A stretch of 64,000 nucleotides of DNA from Galerina marginata. Its lineage: Eukaryota > Basidiomycota > Agaricomycetes > Agaricales > Galerinaceae. The translations under genes and the position numbers were made by a program. This document shows, one piece after another, positions 43,974-57,400 of the stretch; position 1 is the first letter of the stretch; every line of letters begins with the position of its first letter. The stretch lies in NCBI GenBank assembly GCA_023014335.1, contig JAECYW010000012.1:1550001-1614000 (forward strand). The letters are read 5' to 3'. The notes beneath the pieces were generated by a model that saw only the letters and a list, made by a program, of their open reading frames with translations, was not told the DNA's origin and did no database searches.

Positions 43974-45885
43974 TCATCCCCTCGCTTTCAAAGCAGCAGC
44001 GTGCGACTTGACGGTATTATAAATGGAATCGGTGGGATAAATGGCGTATCCATCATTGGGAGTCTTGCCATTTGAAAGTGTGGAACCAGCTTGCCTGTGT
44101 GGTCAATGTCAGACCATTTCGCAGAATCCTCTTTGGGAGACAGGAACCCACCAGATAAGGTCACCGGTCAGACCAGAACTGAGAATTGAGGAATACCAAG
44201 CTGGGTATGCCGTAGACTTAATGTCCGGCACGCCGAACTCTTCCATGATGACCGGCTTGTTCTGCGACTTCATGGAGTTGGCGTGGTCAGTGATCCATTT
44301 GGTTCCAAAGCTAGTCGGGTTGGCCGTCTGTCCCCAGCTCTCCTGTCGAAAAGTCAGATTAATTTAACTCCGTGGCAAGGGTATTAACGGACAGGGTAAA
44401 GCTATGAAATCCTAGATGAGCGTCTTTTAGCGACTACAGGAAACTTTAAACGTACATGGAACGTCCCGAAGTCGATGGTACTAATTTTGAGGTTAGCGTC
44501 GAAATCAATTCCCTCGCCACCTCTGGAGGTCTAATCAGCATAAGTAATTGCACCATTTCGAATGGCTCACTGGTAAGGATAAAGAGCGTTGCCGGGCTGG
44601 TTAAAGAAACCTTCATCTCCAATAGCCACGAGATGGTTTTTGTCGATAGACTTGATAAATGCCGACATCGTGGACGCCCATTTGGTAATGGTGGCTGTAT
44701 TGCATTTTCCGGAAGTGGAGCTGTGAATTCAAGACGTTTAGATCAAACCAAACTGTGGCAGGGATAATGTTGTCATCACCCAGTAGATCCAGAGCACCTG
44801 GGCTCGTTGGCTATGGTGGGCAAATGTGTTTAATATTGGGCGGTGCAGATCTAGATGAAAATTTTACCAAGTTCCCAACCCTAGGTATACCCCGAAATTA
44901 ATGAAGAATGTATGGAGAAAATAAAAGGGGTCTCACCATAATGCCGGGCTCATTTACATAGCGCGAAACGAAAGTTTTCACGTAATTTTTGTAGGCGTTC
45001 TATTGAGCTGAATTTACGCAGGAATCGATAGATGCAGGAGACAACTCTTACCATGACATTAGCATTGGTGTAGAAGAGGTCGTGTGGCTGACCCTGGCCG
45101 ACGATGTGGTTTACATAAACGTCCATGCCTCCGAAATCGGCCCTGATAAAAATTTAGTATATCTGTTGCTCTTAGTCTGGAGTATATAAATTTACCAATT
45201 GTTCGTCCTGTGGAGCTGCATTGTCAAGATTGAATTTGTAAGATCAACGGTGTTTGCTCACAGTGCAACAACTAATCGAATGTTGTTTGCTTTAGCGGCG
45301 GCGACCACCTTATCTGAATTCCACACATTAATAAGAGGTCAGTCAAATGTACCTGGCGGTCTTACCAAATGTCCCAAGACCGGAACTACCAGTGTTAACA
45401 GTCGGAGTGCTCCCTGACCAGCTTTGGTAGAAATTGCCACTGCCAGGAGCCGAAACATCATTGAAGCCCCTTCATAGTATATCGTGTAAGTTCGCTTTTC
45501 TTTTCGTAGCTGGTAAAATGCTAACCAGGTTCTGTTCGAAGACAACCCTTGAGCGAACCGAACGTGAAAGACAAAAATGAAGCGAACCGGACAACCGTGC
45601 CACCTGCATTAGCTATGTCCGAAAAAGCCTTGTTCATGTCAGTGGTGCTGAGACCATTGAGACCCAGCCAATAGGCATTTGCGCTATTAAGTTCATCTGG
45701 TGGTTAATGAAAAGCTACAGGCCGTTGAACGTACAGCCCACTCACCCAACGGCAGTAAATTTAGCGCCGTTGACTGTGAACTTGGTCCCGGATGTTTTTA
45801 CGAAGCCTGTTACGGCTGCAGGGGCACCATTGACTGCAAGTACCGCCGAGAGAGTCAACGAAAGGAGAGCAAGGAAGTTTCGCAT
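43974..45885 (-). CDS. Secreted GH5 mannan endo-1,4-beta-mannosidase, copy A
   Basis: Hydrolyses beta-1,4 links in mannans outside the cell. The start at 45885 gives a signal peptide (MRNFLALLSLTLSAVLAVNG). Blocks follow over many short introns: GFVKTSGTKFTVNG, AYWLGLNGLSTTDMNKAFSD, GFNDVSAPGSGNFYQSWSG, VVAAAKANNIRLVVAL, DFGGMDVYVNHIVGQGQPHD, the acid/base Glu in NEPRCSGSTG, FIKSIDKNHLVAIGDEGFF, and the nucleophile Glu in PVIMEEFGVPDIKS. It ends NTVKSHAAALKARG at 43974. This is the fungal GH5_7 pattern, about 390 residues, with no cellulose-binding module. A TATA-like GATAAAAGG lies about 70 nt upstream of the start. It is the downstream member of a tandem pair with the gene at 47172. Confidence 0.9.
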
Positions 45886-47171
45886 AATGAATAAGTTGTG
45901 CGGGACCTTGACACAAATTTTTATTTCGCCATATGTAGCAGCCTTTTATCCTTCAGCGCAACCTCAGTAATTGAAAGAGGCCGAGGAAACTCCCAAGTTA
46001 TGTCGCTTTCAGGATACCTGTAAGAATGACATAGTAAAGAAACGCGTTGACGACCCCGTCAGATGATTATATGCCACCGAATCGTGCCGCTACGACGTCG
46101 GTCAAGACTTGTGGATTGGCAATATTTCAAGCCCGTTTTGATGACAACATAGTTTTCGAAGGACTGTCACGGTCCACTTACCTTGGCAGTATTATTTTTA
46201 GCCCGAGGCAAGTGGAGGAAAATATATTATGAGGGTTCTTAGCCTACTAGTGCCTGTGGGGTTAGAAACTGTTGAATACATGAAAGACTCAAAAGAAACA
46301 TGCCAGTCATGGCTGAGGTCTTGAGCTGCAAAGGTCAAGATCCGCTGCCGTAGGCTTTGACCCACCTAAAGTGGCTCGGAACTCCACCCTGGAGCTGGCG
46401 CACCGAATTCCTTCTGGCGTAAGTAGATGCACGCCGAAATAGTTTTTCCGGCTGAGTTCCACCGAGTAATTCAATCCGATATATTTTGCAGGTAATCAAG
46501 ATTAATCAAGATTCGGATGGCCGAGTGTCTACCAAACGCTATAGCTCGCACCAATAGAAGATTCCGGCCTGGCATTTGCGATAAGTAACCCGTGATCCAA
46601 AATCAGATATTGGAAGAAAAGATGTCATACTTACATGAATATGAGATGGAACTCGGAGCCAAAACTTTCCAAACGTCAGCCACCCTCAGGCGCAGCATAG
46701 AAAAGAAAGCAAGTAGCCTTACTTCCATCGACAAACATCACGTTTTGAGTATATGGCAGTTGAGCGTTGAGAGGTTGAGCTCAAGTTCGTTTGAGAAGCG
46801 CCAAGAATGGCTCGGAGCTCTGAGTCTTAATCCGGCACCTGATCATGATCCCATTCCGGAATTCGGGGGCCGCTTCTGATTTTATCTCCATTATTCAAGT
46901 TAGGACTTCACGTGTCGCAGATTGAAGGATTCCAGGAGGCATAAATCCACAGCATTAATGGGTCATGGTACTCAGTGTTCTTGGATTTCTCGCGAATATA
47001 TCCCGAAGGAAAAATGGCAGTCGTCCCCACCACCCCAGCCCACAGAATGAAATCAGCTTGCACGGAGGGAAGTTCGAAGGAATACATATTGCAGTGAAAA
47101 TTTTATGGATAGTGTGCATGATGGCTTTCGGTGTCAAGTCAAGGAGGAAAACAAAGTAGCACTATTCCTCT
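45886..47171. other. Spacer between tandem mannanase genes
   Basis: About 1.3 kb that should hold the promoter of copy A and the 3' end of copy B. Plus-strand open frames (46047-46232, 46592-46879) show no motif. Confidence 0.4.
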
Positions 47172-49111
47172 TTAGTGGTGTTCCCGGCGGTCTCTGGCCT
47201 TCAAAGCAGCTGCATGCGAAATTTCTAGAGCGTAGATAGGGTCTGATGGATAAATAGTGTAGCCATCGTTGGCGGTGAGACCGTTAGTGAGGTTAGATCC
47301 CGCTTGCCTGAACAAATACTTAGGTTGAAGTCCCTCGCAAGAACATGAAAATGAATACACTTACCAAATAAGATCACCGGTCAAACTAGAATTGACGATA
47401 GTCGAATACCAGGCTGGATATGCCGTTGATTTTATATCTGGCACACCAAATTCTTCCATGAGGACTGGCTTGTTTTGCGACTTCATCAAAGCAGCGTGGT
47501 CCAAGATCCATTGGACTCCAAATCCGGAAGGATCAGCAGTCTGACCCCAGCTTTCCTGTGCAAGAAGTTAGACCAGTGCTTTTAACAATGTAACATATTA
47601 ACGAGGACGAACAGGGTAAAGCTATAACAACCATGAGCACAATAGACTCAGTAATAAAGAATTTAATAACTCACGTGGAAAGTCCCGAAGTCAAGGGTCT
47701 TGATCTTCAAGTTGGCCTCGAAATCAACACCCTCGGTGCCTCTTTTTTTTACGACGAATCAGCCGAGAAAATCAAGCCACTTTGCATAGGGCTCACTGAT
47801 ATGGGTAAAGCGGGCTGCTGGGCTGGTTAAAGAACCCTTCGTCTCCCATGGCGACGAGATGGTTTCTGTCTATGTCCCTGATGAATGCTGACATTGTAGC
47901 CGCCCATTTAGTGACAGTGGCGGTGGTGCAGTTCCCAGAAGTGACGCTGAAAATACATCAATTCTGAAGTATTGAAAGGAAGGGAGGTGGAGGCAGCTAC
48001 CCAGTTGACCCACGACACCTCGGCTCATTAGCTATCGTAAAGGTAAGTGATTGTTGCCCTGGTTAATACAGGTCATTCTTACCAAGTTCCCAAGCCTACA
48101 ATAAACAGACGAACTGTTGGATAATAAACAACCAATGGGTACAACACAGTCTCACCATAATTGTTGGTTCGTTCTCGTAGCGCTTGACAAAGGTCCTCAC
48201 ATAGTTCTTGTAGGCACTCTTTGAGACAATGATAAGCATTTACGCGGATAAAAATCCAGCAAAAAAGAGAGCTTACCATAACTCTGGGGTCGGTGTAAAA
48301 GAGGTCGTGTGGTTGGCCTTGACCAACGATACTGTTGACATAGACATCCATCCCACCAAAATCGCCCCTGGGGATTTCTTAACATAACTATTATGATGAA
48401 GCGACGAGTATGGCCTACCAATTGTTCGTCCTGTGTCAACAAGAGATTGGTATCAAATTTCATTGGCAAAGGGAATATCACTTACAGTGCGACGAGTAAA
48501 CGAATATTGTTGGCCTTCGCAGCTGCGACAACGTTGTCTGTTTCGTCTGTCAACTTTGGTCCTCAGATCCAAGGTATCTCGACGCGCACCGAAGTTTCCA
48601 AGACCAGTGGGGCCGATGTTGATCGTCGGCTTGCTTCCGGACCAGCTTTGGTAGAAGTTGCCAGTGCCGGGACTTAAAACATCATTGAAGCCCCTAAGTA
48701 ATCCAGTGGATATTTATGAGTTAATTAATTGATGGGCTATAATGTATATTTCAGGCGAACCATGTACTATTGAACAGATAATCAGTTAGCCAAGTAAATG
48801 TAGGTGCAATAATTAAGAACCTACCGGACTGCAGTGCCTCCTGCTTTCGCAATATCTGAGAAAGCCTTGTGCATGTCTGAGGGACTGAGCCCGCTAAGGC
48901 CAACCCAGTAAGAATTTCCACTAATAAGAAAATCAGAGACCAAACCAAAAGACCACAGAGAAACTACCCACCCAACTGCTGTGAACCTTTCACCATTGAG
49001 AGTGAACCTGGTTCCGTCAGTTTTAACAAAGCCATGCGTTGGTCCAGGAAAACCATAGGAAGACAGCGCCAGTGCAAGAGTTATAGATAGCAGAGAAAAA
49101 AAGGCCTTCAT
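47172..49111 (-). CDS. Secreted GH5 mannan endo-1,4-beta-mannosidase, copy B
   Basis: The same enzyme type as copy A. The start at 49111 gives a signal peptide (MKAFFSLLSITLALALSSYG); an upstream in-frame ATG at 49159 would bury it and is less likely. Blocks: GFVKTDGTRFTLNGERFTAV, SYWVGLSGLSPSDMHKAFSD, GFNDVLSPGTGNFYQSWSG, VVAAAKANNIRLLVAL, DFGGMDVYVNSIVGQGQPHD, IMAWELG then NEPRCRGSTG (acid/base Glu), FIRDIDRNHLVAMGDEGFF, and PVLMEEFGVPDIKS (nucleophile Glu). It ends HAAALKARDRREHH at 47172, a slightly longer tail than copy A. Introns sit at the same places as in copy A, so the pair arose by tandem duplication. A TATA-like AATAAAAG lies about 50-58 nt upstream. Confidence 0.9.
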
Positions 49112-50215
49112 TTTGAATGCGATGGGAGTTGTGCCACACAGAGTGTTCTCGTTCGACAAGCTTTTATTACTTTACACCAGACCACTGGAGATCATTGGCC
49201 GAAGAAACGCCGTCCTTTTCGTCGCTCTGAAAACATCTCTTGGACTAGAACCATGAAAGAAGGTAATGATGGAAGGTCAGATGACGTTTCGCCACGAATG
49301 TTGCAAGAGCGTGGGTCAAAACACTCTGAGGTTGGGCTATATCCAGGGCGTTTCTATTATGCGCCCACATTGCTCGAAGCTAGAGCAGTGTCAAGCCGTG
49401 GTAGGCACCCACAATTTGCCACGGCTCACTGTGACATTTACGGAGATAGTAATGGCCTGACCACCAGTTGGGATTTCGGGCAGTGGCAAAACTGCAGGGG
49501 TTGAATTAATGTTGAGTAGCCCGAAATTTTTATCTAATATCTACAATCGGCTCAGTTTGCGTGAATGCTTTGGAAACTTAAATGATACATACCTTGCGAA
49601 GAGCTCTTATCCTTGGGGTTCCGACTTATCGACAACGAGATGGGTATTACGATGGACACTTGTCGCATATCCTCAGTTTTGATGTTTTTTCCCAAGAAAT
49701 TAGAGTCTCGTGCATGGTGGCACTCCATGTTGGTCGCGAACTGTCATGAATCGTTGGCAGCCAGAGGATCCGCGTCGGTACCGAGTGTGATTGACCTATT
49801 TCCCCTTTATTTCTCCGAGGCAAGGACAGAGTGACCGAGCAAACACGAACTTCTCACTGCCAGCATAAGTAGTTCAACTTTGGGTCAGGTGTTACGAAGC
49901 CGCGGTGACGATACACATAGGTATTGGCTGCGTATGGGCTCTTAATCTTCACCGATCGTACATAGTCTTTATGCGAGAAGCAGACAGACCGGAGTACCAA
50001 GGTATCCATTGAAGTGAATAGTCAAGCCTTTCGTGCGTGGCAAGTGGCAAATACAGGAAGAGAGAGGAAGTGTCACGAAGCCTCTTTTGGCTCCATTGAG
50101 TCCGCGAAAGGCACAAGCACGTGACACAATATTTCGTGTTTTTCAGGTAACAAGTTTCAGCATTGGGCTTGCTTTTTCGAATTCCATTCCATTTCGGACG
50201 CCTCGCTCTTCGTTA
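49112..50215. other. Divergent spacer
   Basis: About 1.1 kb between copy B (minus) and the PPR gene (plus). Plus-strand frames at 49253-49504 and 49613-49834 carry no recognisable motif. The E-box at 50118-50125 lies here. Confidence 0.4.
50118..50125. promoter_or_regulatory. E-box CACGTGAC upstream of the PPR gene
   Basis: CACGTGAC lies 90 bp upstream of the PPR gene start at 50216. In yeasts CBF1-type factors bind such sites near respiratory genes. A CBF1-like gene lies at 58058. Binding is inferred. Confidence 0.35.
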
Positions 50216-53110
50216 ATGTCATATACCTTTTCTACTCTTCCACCGGCATTGCTTGATCTAACTCTCATTCGGGTTGGAAGCGCGTTATCAGCCCGGTTAA
50301 CGACCTCACTTGGAAGGAAAGTCAGATGGAACAGAGCACTCGGATGGCGTGGGGTGCACGAAGCAGCGGTTTTGGACACTGCGCATATTCCAGGTTACCA
50401 AGACTTTATGGATAACGGATTTAGTGCATCTGGGCTTGCAAAGTAAGCACTGCTTTCATACCCACCCTCTCAAATTTGACCCACTTCTAGCAAACGCGGA
50501 AGACAGAGAGGCGGTGGTGCTTTGACTGTAAGGAATGTCTTGTCCGACAACGGAAAGCTACATATGCACCCTGTGGAAGAACTCGAACAACGGGTGAAAG
50601 CGTTGGAGCAAGCAATCGAAACTGAGGTTCGTACCTCTTGGTACCTCCGAAAATTGTAATTTTGAATATTCCAACAGGGGCTGGCCTTCCAGCCATTTTT
50701 CTATACCGAAGAGGAATTAGCGGCCATGTATCAGGACGTCCTTGCTGTCCCAATACCGGAAGCGGCGGAATCGAACAATGAAGCCGCATCGGAAGCTGTA
50801 CAGAAGGCACTAGCAATGACAGAAGCCGAAGAGGATTCGACAATTCTGAATGACCTTTACGAACGACTTTGCCTTAATGGATCAGGAGCCACAAAAGTTG
50901 AAGGTCCAAAAAGCCTAGTTGCTTACCGTCACATACTGCTTCGGGCTCATGAGATCGTCTCTCGTGCTGAAGCTGCAAGACAAACTGCAAATCCAAATGT
51001 ACCTGATAAACCACCCACCATTCCAATCGGCGTGCTGTCTTTACGCGAATTCGAGGCCCTCGTCAGAATTAGCGTGCGTTTCCTCTTGACATGCTCTATT
51101 TGATATATCTAATTTAATTTGCAGATGGATGCAAATGATTTTGCAGCTGGCGAAATTGCTCTCGATATTGCCAAGGTTGATTCTATTCTTTTAAAAATTC
51201 ACCCATTTCGCTAACGACTCCATACAAGATTGCAGGACTTCCGATGCCCACCACAGCATTGGACAAGCTTTTAAAAATATATACCTCAGCCGGGAATGCA
51301 CAGGCCGCCGACAAGCTTCTTTCCACCTTTTTAACAGGTTTGTTTGATATCCTACTGCTTGGCCGTGAGAATTGGCTAATCTCTTAACAGATACACCGAC
51401 GGCTGCCCAACGCCATCTCCATGTTCAAGCCCACCTGAACGCAACACCGAAAGAAACACTCCCGACTTCTGCCCTAGATCTTCTTCACCAGTATGAAGCG
51501 CAGAATGCCCCGGTGCCCATGCGCACATATACATCTGTTATCACGGCCCTGTTTTCTCGACCTTCCTCTTTGGCTCGTGCCCATGCCTGGGACCTCTTTA
51601 CCCACATGCGATATGTCGCCCATCCAACACCAGACGCCCTCCTCTACGGCCTCATGATCCGAGCATGTGCCTCTCCAGTCTCGGTTGCGTATTCTTCCGA
51701 GCCAGAGAAGGCTCTGGATCTATGGACGGAGATGACAGTAGATAACAAAATTGCACCTACTGTGGGTTCCTACAACGCCGTCATCTTAGCCTGCGCGAAG
51801 TCAGGATCCAGAAATTATATCAACGAAGGATTTAGGCTAGCCAGGCAAATGCTTGACTCCAACAGAGATGCCCGTGGTTATTCTGCATTCAGACCTGACC
51901 GCAAGACATTCTGTGCACTGTTGGAAGGCGCTAAAAGAATTGGGGACTTGGCGCGTGCGCGCTGGATTCTGGCGGAAATGGTCAGAGGCAGTGAAGCAGG
52001 CGGGGCGAACTCAATTGAGGTTGAAATCGACGACGAAATCATGATGCACATGTTCCATGCATATGCTGCCTACAGGCCTCCTTTTATCCGTTCTGCTGCC
52101 CCTCTAGTATCACAAGACGAAGCTGAGGGTGCTGCCCCAGATCCCAAGGCGAGCACAACCTCTGTTGCCACCACCCAAAATCATAGTCGAGTGACTGACC
52201 TTGTTGTCGAAGAAGAGGATAATGAGCCGTCGTTCACACATATACCTCCTCAGAGTCACGCCGAGGTGATTCGCGAAGTCAGGCTCCTCTTCAATCGCAT
52301 CCTACGTGACCGCAGTGGGGCGCGATCTCCAGCATCTGCATCTCTTCCTTTTTCCGAAAAAAAATTCAGCGGTGTCGAGCTATCTCCGCGCCTGATTGGT
52401 TCCTACCTCGCCGTATTTTACAAGCATTCTTCTTTGGAAACTGCTCAAGAGCTGTTCAGGAACATATTCAATGAGCTGGAGGTCACCAAGACCCCAAGGA
52501 TATTTGTAGACGCACTGGAGAGATGTGCAAATGCCCGACGAGGTCCTGAAAGGCAGGTGGCCTTACAGTTTTCAGATGAACTTTGGGGGCAATGGACTTC
52601 CATGGAGAATGCTGGTCGCGATGCCGGCAAGCCTGTTTATTCGCGTGTCGTGGAGCGTGCTCATGTTGCTAGGCTTCGTGTGCTCGCTGTGTACGTTTTT
52701 TGTCTCCTTTGTTCTGTCATCCCCTCTAATTAATTATGTATAGCACGGAAAACATCAGCCAAGCCATGAAGCAACTACGCTCTTTCGCAGCGAGATATCC
52801 GCCCGATGACATCAGGACGCCTTCCCCGAAACTTCCTTTGCAATCTACTCGCACTTCACTCGTCGGCCAGCGGCCGTTGGTGCGAATGACCTCTTCTGCC
52901 GAGGTTCCGGATGACAATGTACCTCCTCTCCTTACCTTCAGGGATATTGAAGTTCTCCATCATAGGCTGATCATGGAAGAGAGGCCGAAGGATATTGGAT
53001 ACATAACGTGGCTGTGCAAGGCTTATGAGTGGGCGTTGAGGGTTAGGAGGGACGAGGCTGTTAAGGCCAGGGTTCCCCGAAAGGAGAAAGAGATAGCAAC
53101 GACCACTTAG
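50216..53110 (+). CDS. Mitochondrial pentatricopeptide-repeat-like protein 2
   Basis: The first in-frame ATG is at 50216 (MSYTFSTLPPALLDLTLIRV), followed by Arg-rich sequence typical of a mitochondrial presequence. Exons then give LTVRNVLSDNGKLHMHPVEE, a short coiled coil (LEQRVKALEQAIETE), GLAFQPFFYTEEELAAMYQD, and SLREFEALVRIS joined to MDANDFAAGEIALDIAKIAG. A long exon holds PPR-like units (RTYTSVITALFSRPSSLARA, VGSYNAVILACAKSGSRNYI, FRPDRKTFCALLEGAKRIGD), and the end is near KEKEIATTT at 53110. About seven exons join without frame breaks, roughly 830 residues. It resembles fungal mitochondrial RNA-binding or complex-assembly PPR proteins; the target is unknown. Confidence 0.78.
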
Positions 53111-53182
53111 AAATCGCAAGAATTAAGTAGCTCATAGAACTTAATTATTAACACTCCAATTCATTTATATAGTTTGGATAGA

Positions 53183-53212
53183 TACTAGTAGGGTACCCGT
53201 GCTCCGCACGGT
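53183..53212. repeat. GGTACCC / GTGC-GCAC palindromic motif
   Basis: A stretch beginning TACTAGTAGGGTACCCGTG and ending GCACGGTG contains the palindrome GGGTACCC and the hairpin CCGTGC-TCC-GCACGG. Motifs like this often mark ends of dispersed elements in fungi, but no matching second end was seen here. Confidence 0.3.
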
Positions 53213-53223
53213 GGGAGCTGCTT

Positions 53224-54424
53224 TCATCGAAAAACTACCATCCGACGATTATAGATAGTGTCCTTTGTGATACATAAATCCCCCTCCCAGAAAAAGAAAT
53301 ACCACTGCACCACCCACAGCTTGGTAGAATAGGTAGCAAAACTGATGTGGCTGTCAATGTGATACTTAAACCCGAAAAAAAGTCCTACTATGCCTTGCAC
53401 TGTCGTATCACCAGTGGTCAACTTGTTGATGCCCTCTTGACCCGCGCCTTGACTGCTGTTACTGTAGGCAGTTCATCCCATTTGTCATAGCTGTGCACCG
53501 TTTGACTGGTGCATTCCTGCCAGTGGAACTGCGGATGCTGGCCGACTGGTCTCGTAACAGTCGACCATGAGAGGCGCCACTCGTAGTGGTCCGACCCAGG
53601 TGTTGTGTAATACATTGCATTGAAGCCAGATACATGGAAGGTAACCCAAACAGATCTAGAGAGGTTCAGGTGAGGAAAGTTATCAAGAGAAGTGATTGGG
53701 CCTTGAGGATACATTAAAACTGCAAGCTTTGGGAACACAACATGTGGTTCAGCTCAGTTAGAAGGTTCAAGTTCCAAGCGGGTAAAAGTAGGCACTCTGG
53801 CGTATGAGACCATGTCAAGCTCCAGGTGATGGACGACGCTGTCCATTTTTATTGGTTCTCCTTCGCTATCTTTTGCGTTGTCCAACACTCTAGGTTTAGG
53901 TTTCCATCTCAGTAATTGAATACTGTACAGATGCGTCAAATAATGCGACAGCAATTCTTTAACATCCTACTATTCAAGAACTGGTACGCAAAGTTATCGT
54001 TGTAGGTGATCCAAGTCAAAGATGTCTTACGACGACGCTAGATCAATGAATATTGTGAGCCACCATGGGCATTGCAGCAGGAATTATTTGCGCTTACAGA
54101 TGTGATGCTCCAGAGCGAAAGGCGGGATAAAGGGTATTCGGTAAGTGACTCGGAGGAATACCACCAAAAGAGTTTGTAAACAATAATGCATTTGATACGC
54201 ACATAGTTCAGCTGATTGGTTGAAGTAGGTCCATTGCAGTCGTGTCTGGGTCCGAAACCGCCAGAAGAGTCCATGCTGGTAATGGTGAAGGCGGGTGAGT
54301 ATCGACGGCATAGAATTTGAGGACCGTGACCTTGACCATCGGCCGGGCTTGAAGGAATGGCTACGGAGCCTCTCCATGATAATGGGTTCCAAGTCGAGCT
54401 ATTGATGTTGATCCGCCTCCACAT
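53224..54424 (-). other. Possible hypothetical gene or degraded coding sequence
   Basis: Several minus-strand frames (54038-54424, 53754-53954, 53418-53738, 53224-53421) look protein-like, for example LRWKPKPRVLDNAKDSEG, SVWVTFHVSGFNAMYYTT and WFSWEC-type aromatic segments. The intron joins between them do not work out cleanly. I recognise no family. It could be a species-specific gene with introns I could not place, or a decayed one. Confidence 0.3.
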
Positions 54425-57400
54425 GCAATCGAAATTTAAGGCGGTTAGTCAAGGTGAGTCAACTTGGAAGTAGCTGGGTGGCCTGCAACAGATCAGCGAT
54501 CCTTAAGTGCCGGTAGACATCCCGCCAACACCCAGGACCTGGCAATGAGGAAGGCGGAGTGGGACTTGAGTGGAACGCCCAGAGCAGGTGAATTTTTTGA
54601 CATGCCGAATTTTACATGTCGACAGGGACCCCAGTGGCACACCTCACAGTCCTCACTAAATGCAGATTTTGCGAAGGATGAGGTCGCGAAGCTTATAATT
54701 AGGAAACGCAGCAAGCAGTGCGGTACTTATCATGTCGCACGTAATGGCAAGTGGCAAGGTAAGGCAAGGCAAGTTCAAGTTGGCTCGTTCTCCAACAGGA
54801 CGGCACTGCCACTGATTGCATTTCTGTATCTAATCTACAGCCAGAGCTCACCAGTCAGTGGCAGTCACCAACTCTACAGTGGCAGATAAAGCTACCGTAA
54901 GTTAAGCCCGATTTCAAACTTATGTGCCAGACAACTTCAAGACTTGTCCCAGTCAAAGTCGAAACCTATGTTGCTTTGTATATGTAGATTAATCACTCTA
55001 CTCATCACAGCCGTACAGACGTCTTTGCATGTTCCGCGAATCGATGAGCATGTAATGTTAGTCCTCAGTCTAAGGTTCAAGGAATATGGCGGTTTATTAT
55101 GGCGATCCGAATCCCGGACAGGGATGAGCGCAGCTCATGTCTCGAATGCAACGATTGCTTGAATACGAAAAAAACTGTCGCCATCCTGGTGGAAATGAAA
55201 TGTAGATATTTTATCGCATGAGCATAGAATATCGTTTGTGGCGCGCCTGAGATGGTTCTGAAATTAAATGTCAACCAGGCTGGGCGACCTTGTAGGAGAA
55301 ATAAACTGACAAGGTCATGATGAGTATTGGCGAAAGCTTGGAGCCGGTGCTTGAAACCATTCACTGAGGCCAGTGCCTCTCCTGCAGCGGTGGATTCGGA
55401 TGCCAGACGAAGAGAGAGCCAGAACCCCTAACATTGCTTCAAAGGATGGACGGAGGGGCACCGGGCACCCCTAACCCCGAAGCCTTGCCGAAGCCCATTG
55501 ATGCACATATAACGGCCACGAGCAACAACCAATACGGCATTCAAATGTCCATGATTGTATTCGGACTCGCCAGATAACTGTGTGGCGAGCGTTGTTGCCG
55601 TTCCCACCGCGATGCTAAGGATTTAACAGCCCAAAATATTATAAGATGCTGATATGAACGTCCAAATGGTCCGAGGTCCATAAAAGAGCTTCATTGAATA
55701 TATCCTCGTTCGTATTTTCGACGAAATTGCCATGTTTCCTGTTGTAATTTCTAGGTCACGGTCCTATCGCAAGTCGTTCTTTTCGTTCATATCATGGCTT
55801 CACTCATGGCTTTACAAATTGCACGGCCAATGACACTAAAATTGTAGCACTATTAGGCTTGACACAGCGGTGATAGTCAATACATAGTCGGTTTGTCATG
55901 ATTGGATGGGAATGAGAATAGTGATAGAATGGTGAATGCGAGGCTGTGCTGGAGTATACTTGTGATGAGTAGTGAAGAGCAGGGACATCGCCAGGACGGC
56001 GTAGTTATCGGCCATGGTCACGATAAAATGCGACTGGCGCAGTAAACAAAGCGTCAATTCTCGCCTTCCAGGGGTTGTAGTCGGGCTTGAGTGTCTGTAA
56101 GGGATCCAGTATGATGTCCGCCGATGATTTGAGGTTCTGAATCCAGGGTTGATGCGAAGGGGTCGGGGCTATCGTACCTCATTCGCGAGGGAGCTGCTCT
56201 CGCTTCGGACAAGGAAACGACTCCGGACGGAAGAACGTTGTATACAACAACAATGTCCCTAGGATGAACAGCGCGATGATGCATACAGGCGCAATATCGT
56301 TTGTGCGACATGTGAATGACCCCCCAACCGAAAATGACAGTGCTAACACCGGAAAATCATGAGAAGCAGTGTAGTGAGGTAAAATTTGGAGGGAACGGAC
56401 CTAAGGTTGACCACCCAGCGATTCTGCTCAACGCGACAGATCTATCGACAATTTAAGTCTTTGGCTGGTACGCAACCCACCTCTTCGGCCAGCGCAAGGT
56501 CGAGAATGTAGATATCAAGACTGCCAGACTGCCTCCAGTAAACTGACAAGCCGCCCATAATGTGCACATAGCGATTTGCTGCCAACCATCCAGGAGTTGC
56601 AAGGCCAGTACGGTGAAATTGTCGATCATTCGCTATTCCAAGCAATGTCCAATTTTCCTCTCAAACGCGACGACAAGAAGGCTTGAAGTAGCCGACCACC
56701 CCGAAACCAAAAGTACCTGAAGATTTAAACATTAAGTACGTGCAATGCACAAAGAAGGCGCCGAACTGCCAATGCCCTCACCGATAGAAAGGACGGAGAG
56801 ACCGCACCGTAGCATTGATCGCCCTCAGGTGTCGTGCAAGAGTCGCCGCCGGCTAGAATGATAGTACCAAAATAGACAGGCAAGGATCTGAATTATTCGG
56901 AGGCTGGTGGTGGTTGGCAGCAGGATTGCGAAGCGATAAAAATGGCGAGCGATGTGATGTAAGTTGTTAGTGAAAACCGTGCAGTTCCACAGAGTGAGAG
57001 CGGCTTCTGTAAGAGCGGAAGTGTTCACGATTAGGTGCTGGCATCTGCCAGTTTGCAGAGGGGCGAAAGACATTTCAGCAGCAACAGTGCGGCTTATATA
57101 AAGCTAGAGGATTTGATTGCCATGCCATAGGAGCCAGTCGCTGGGCAAATCGATACATGAAATTTCCGTCCAGAGTTCATCCACAGAGTTCCGTAGCACA
57201 TAACTGGACACCACCGCAGAGATTTAGAACAGTGTATGATAAGACATCTGTTCTCTAAAGTTCAAGATGAAGCCCCACCGGGACTCGCCTAAAGGCTGTA
57301 TCCCATCCACATGTCGGACGATGGCCGCATTATTTGATTTTGTCTAATCTTCGTCCAACGTGCATGGACGAGGAGCGAGGAGCTCTTAAGCTCTATCGCC

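Noticed and set aside
54464..54889. Plus-strand open frame of 141 codons
   Set aside because: Starts at a TTG, contains the GGCAA repeat, and has no recognisable motif.
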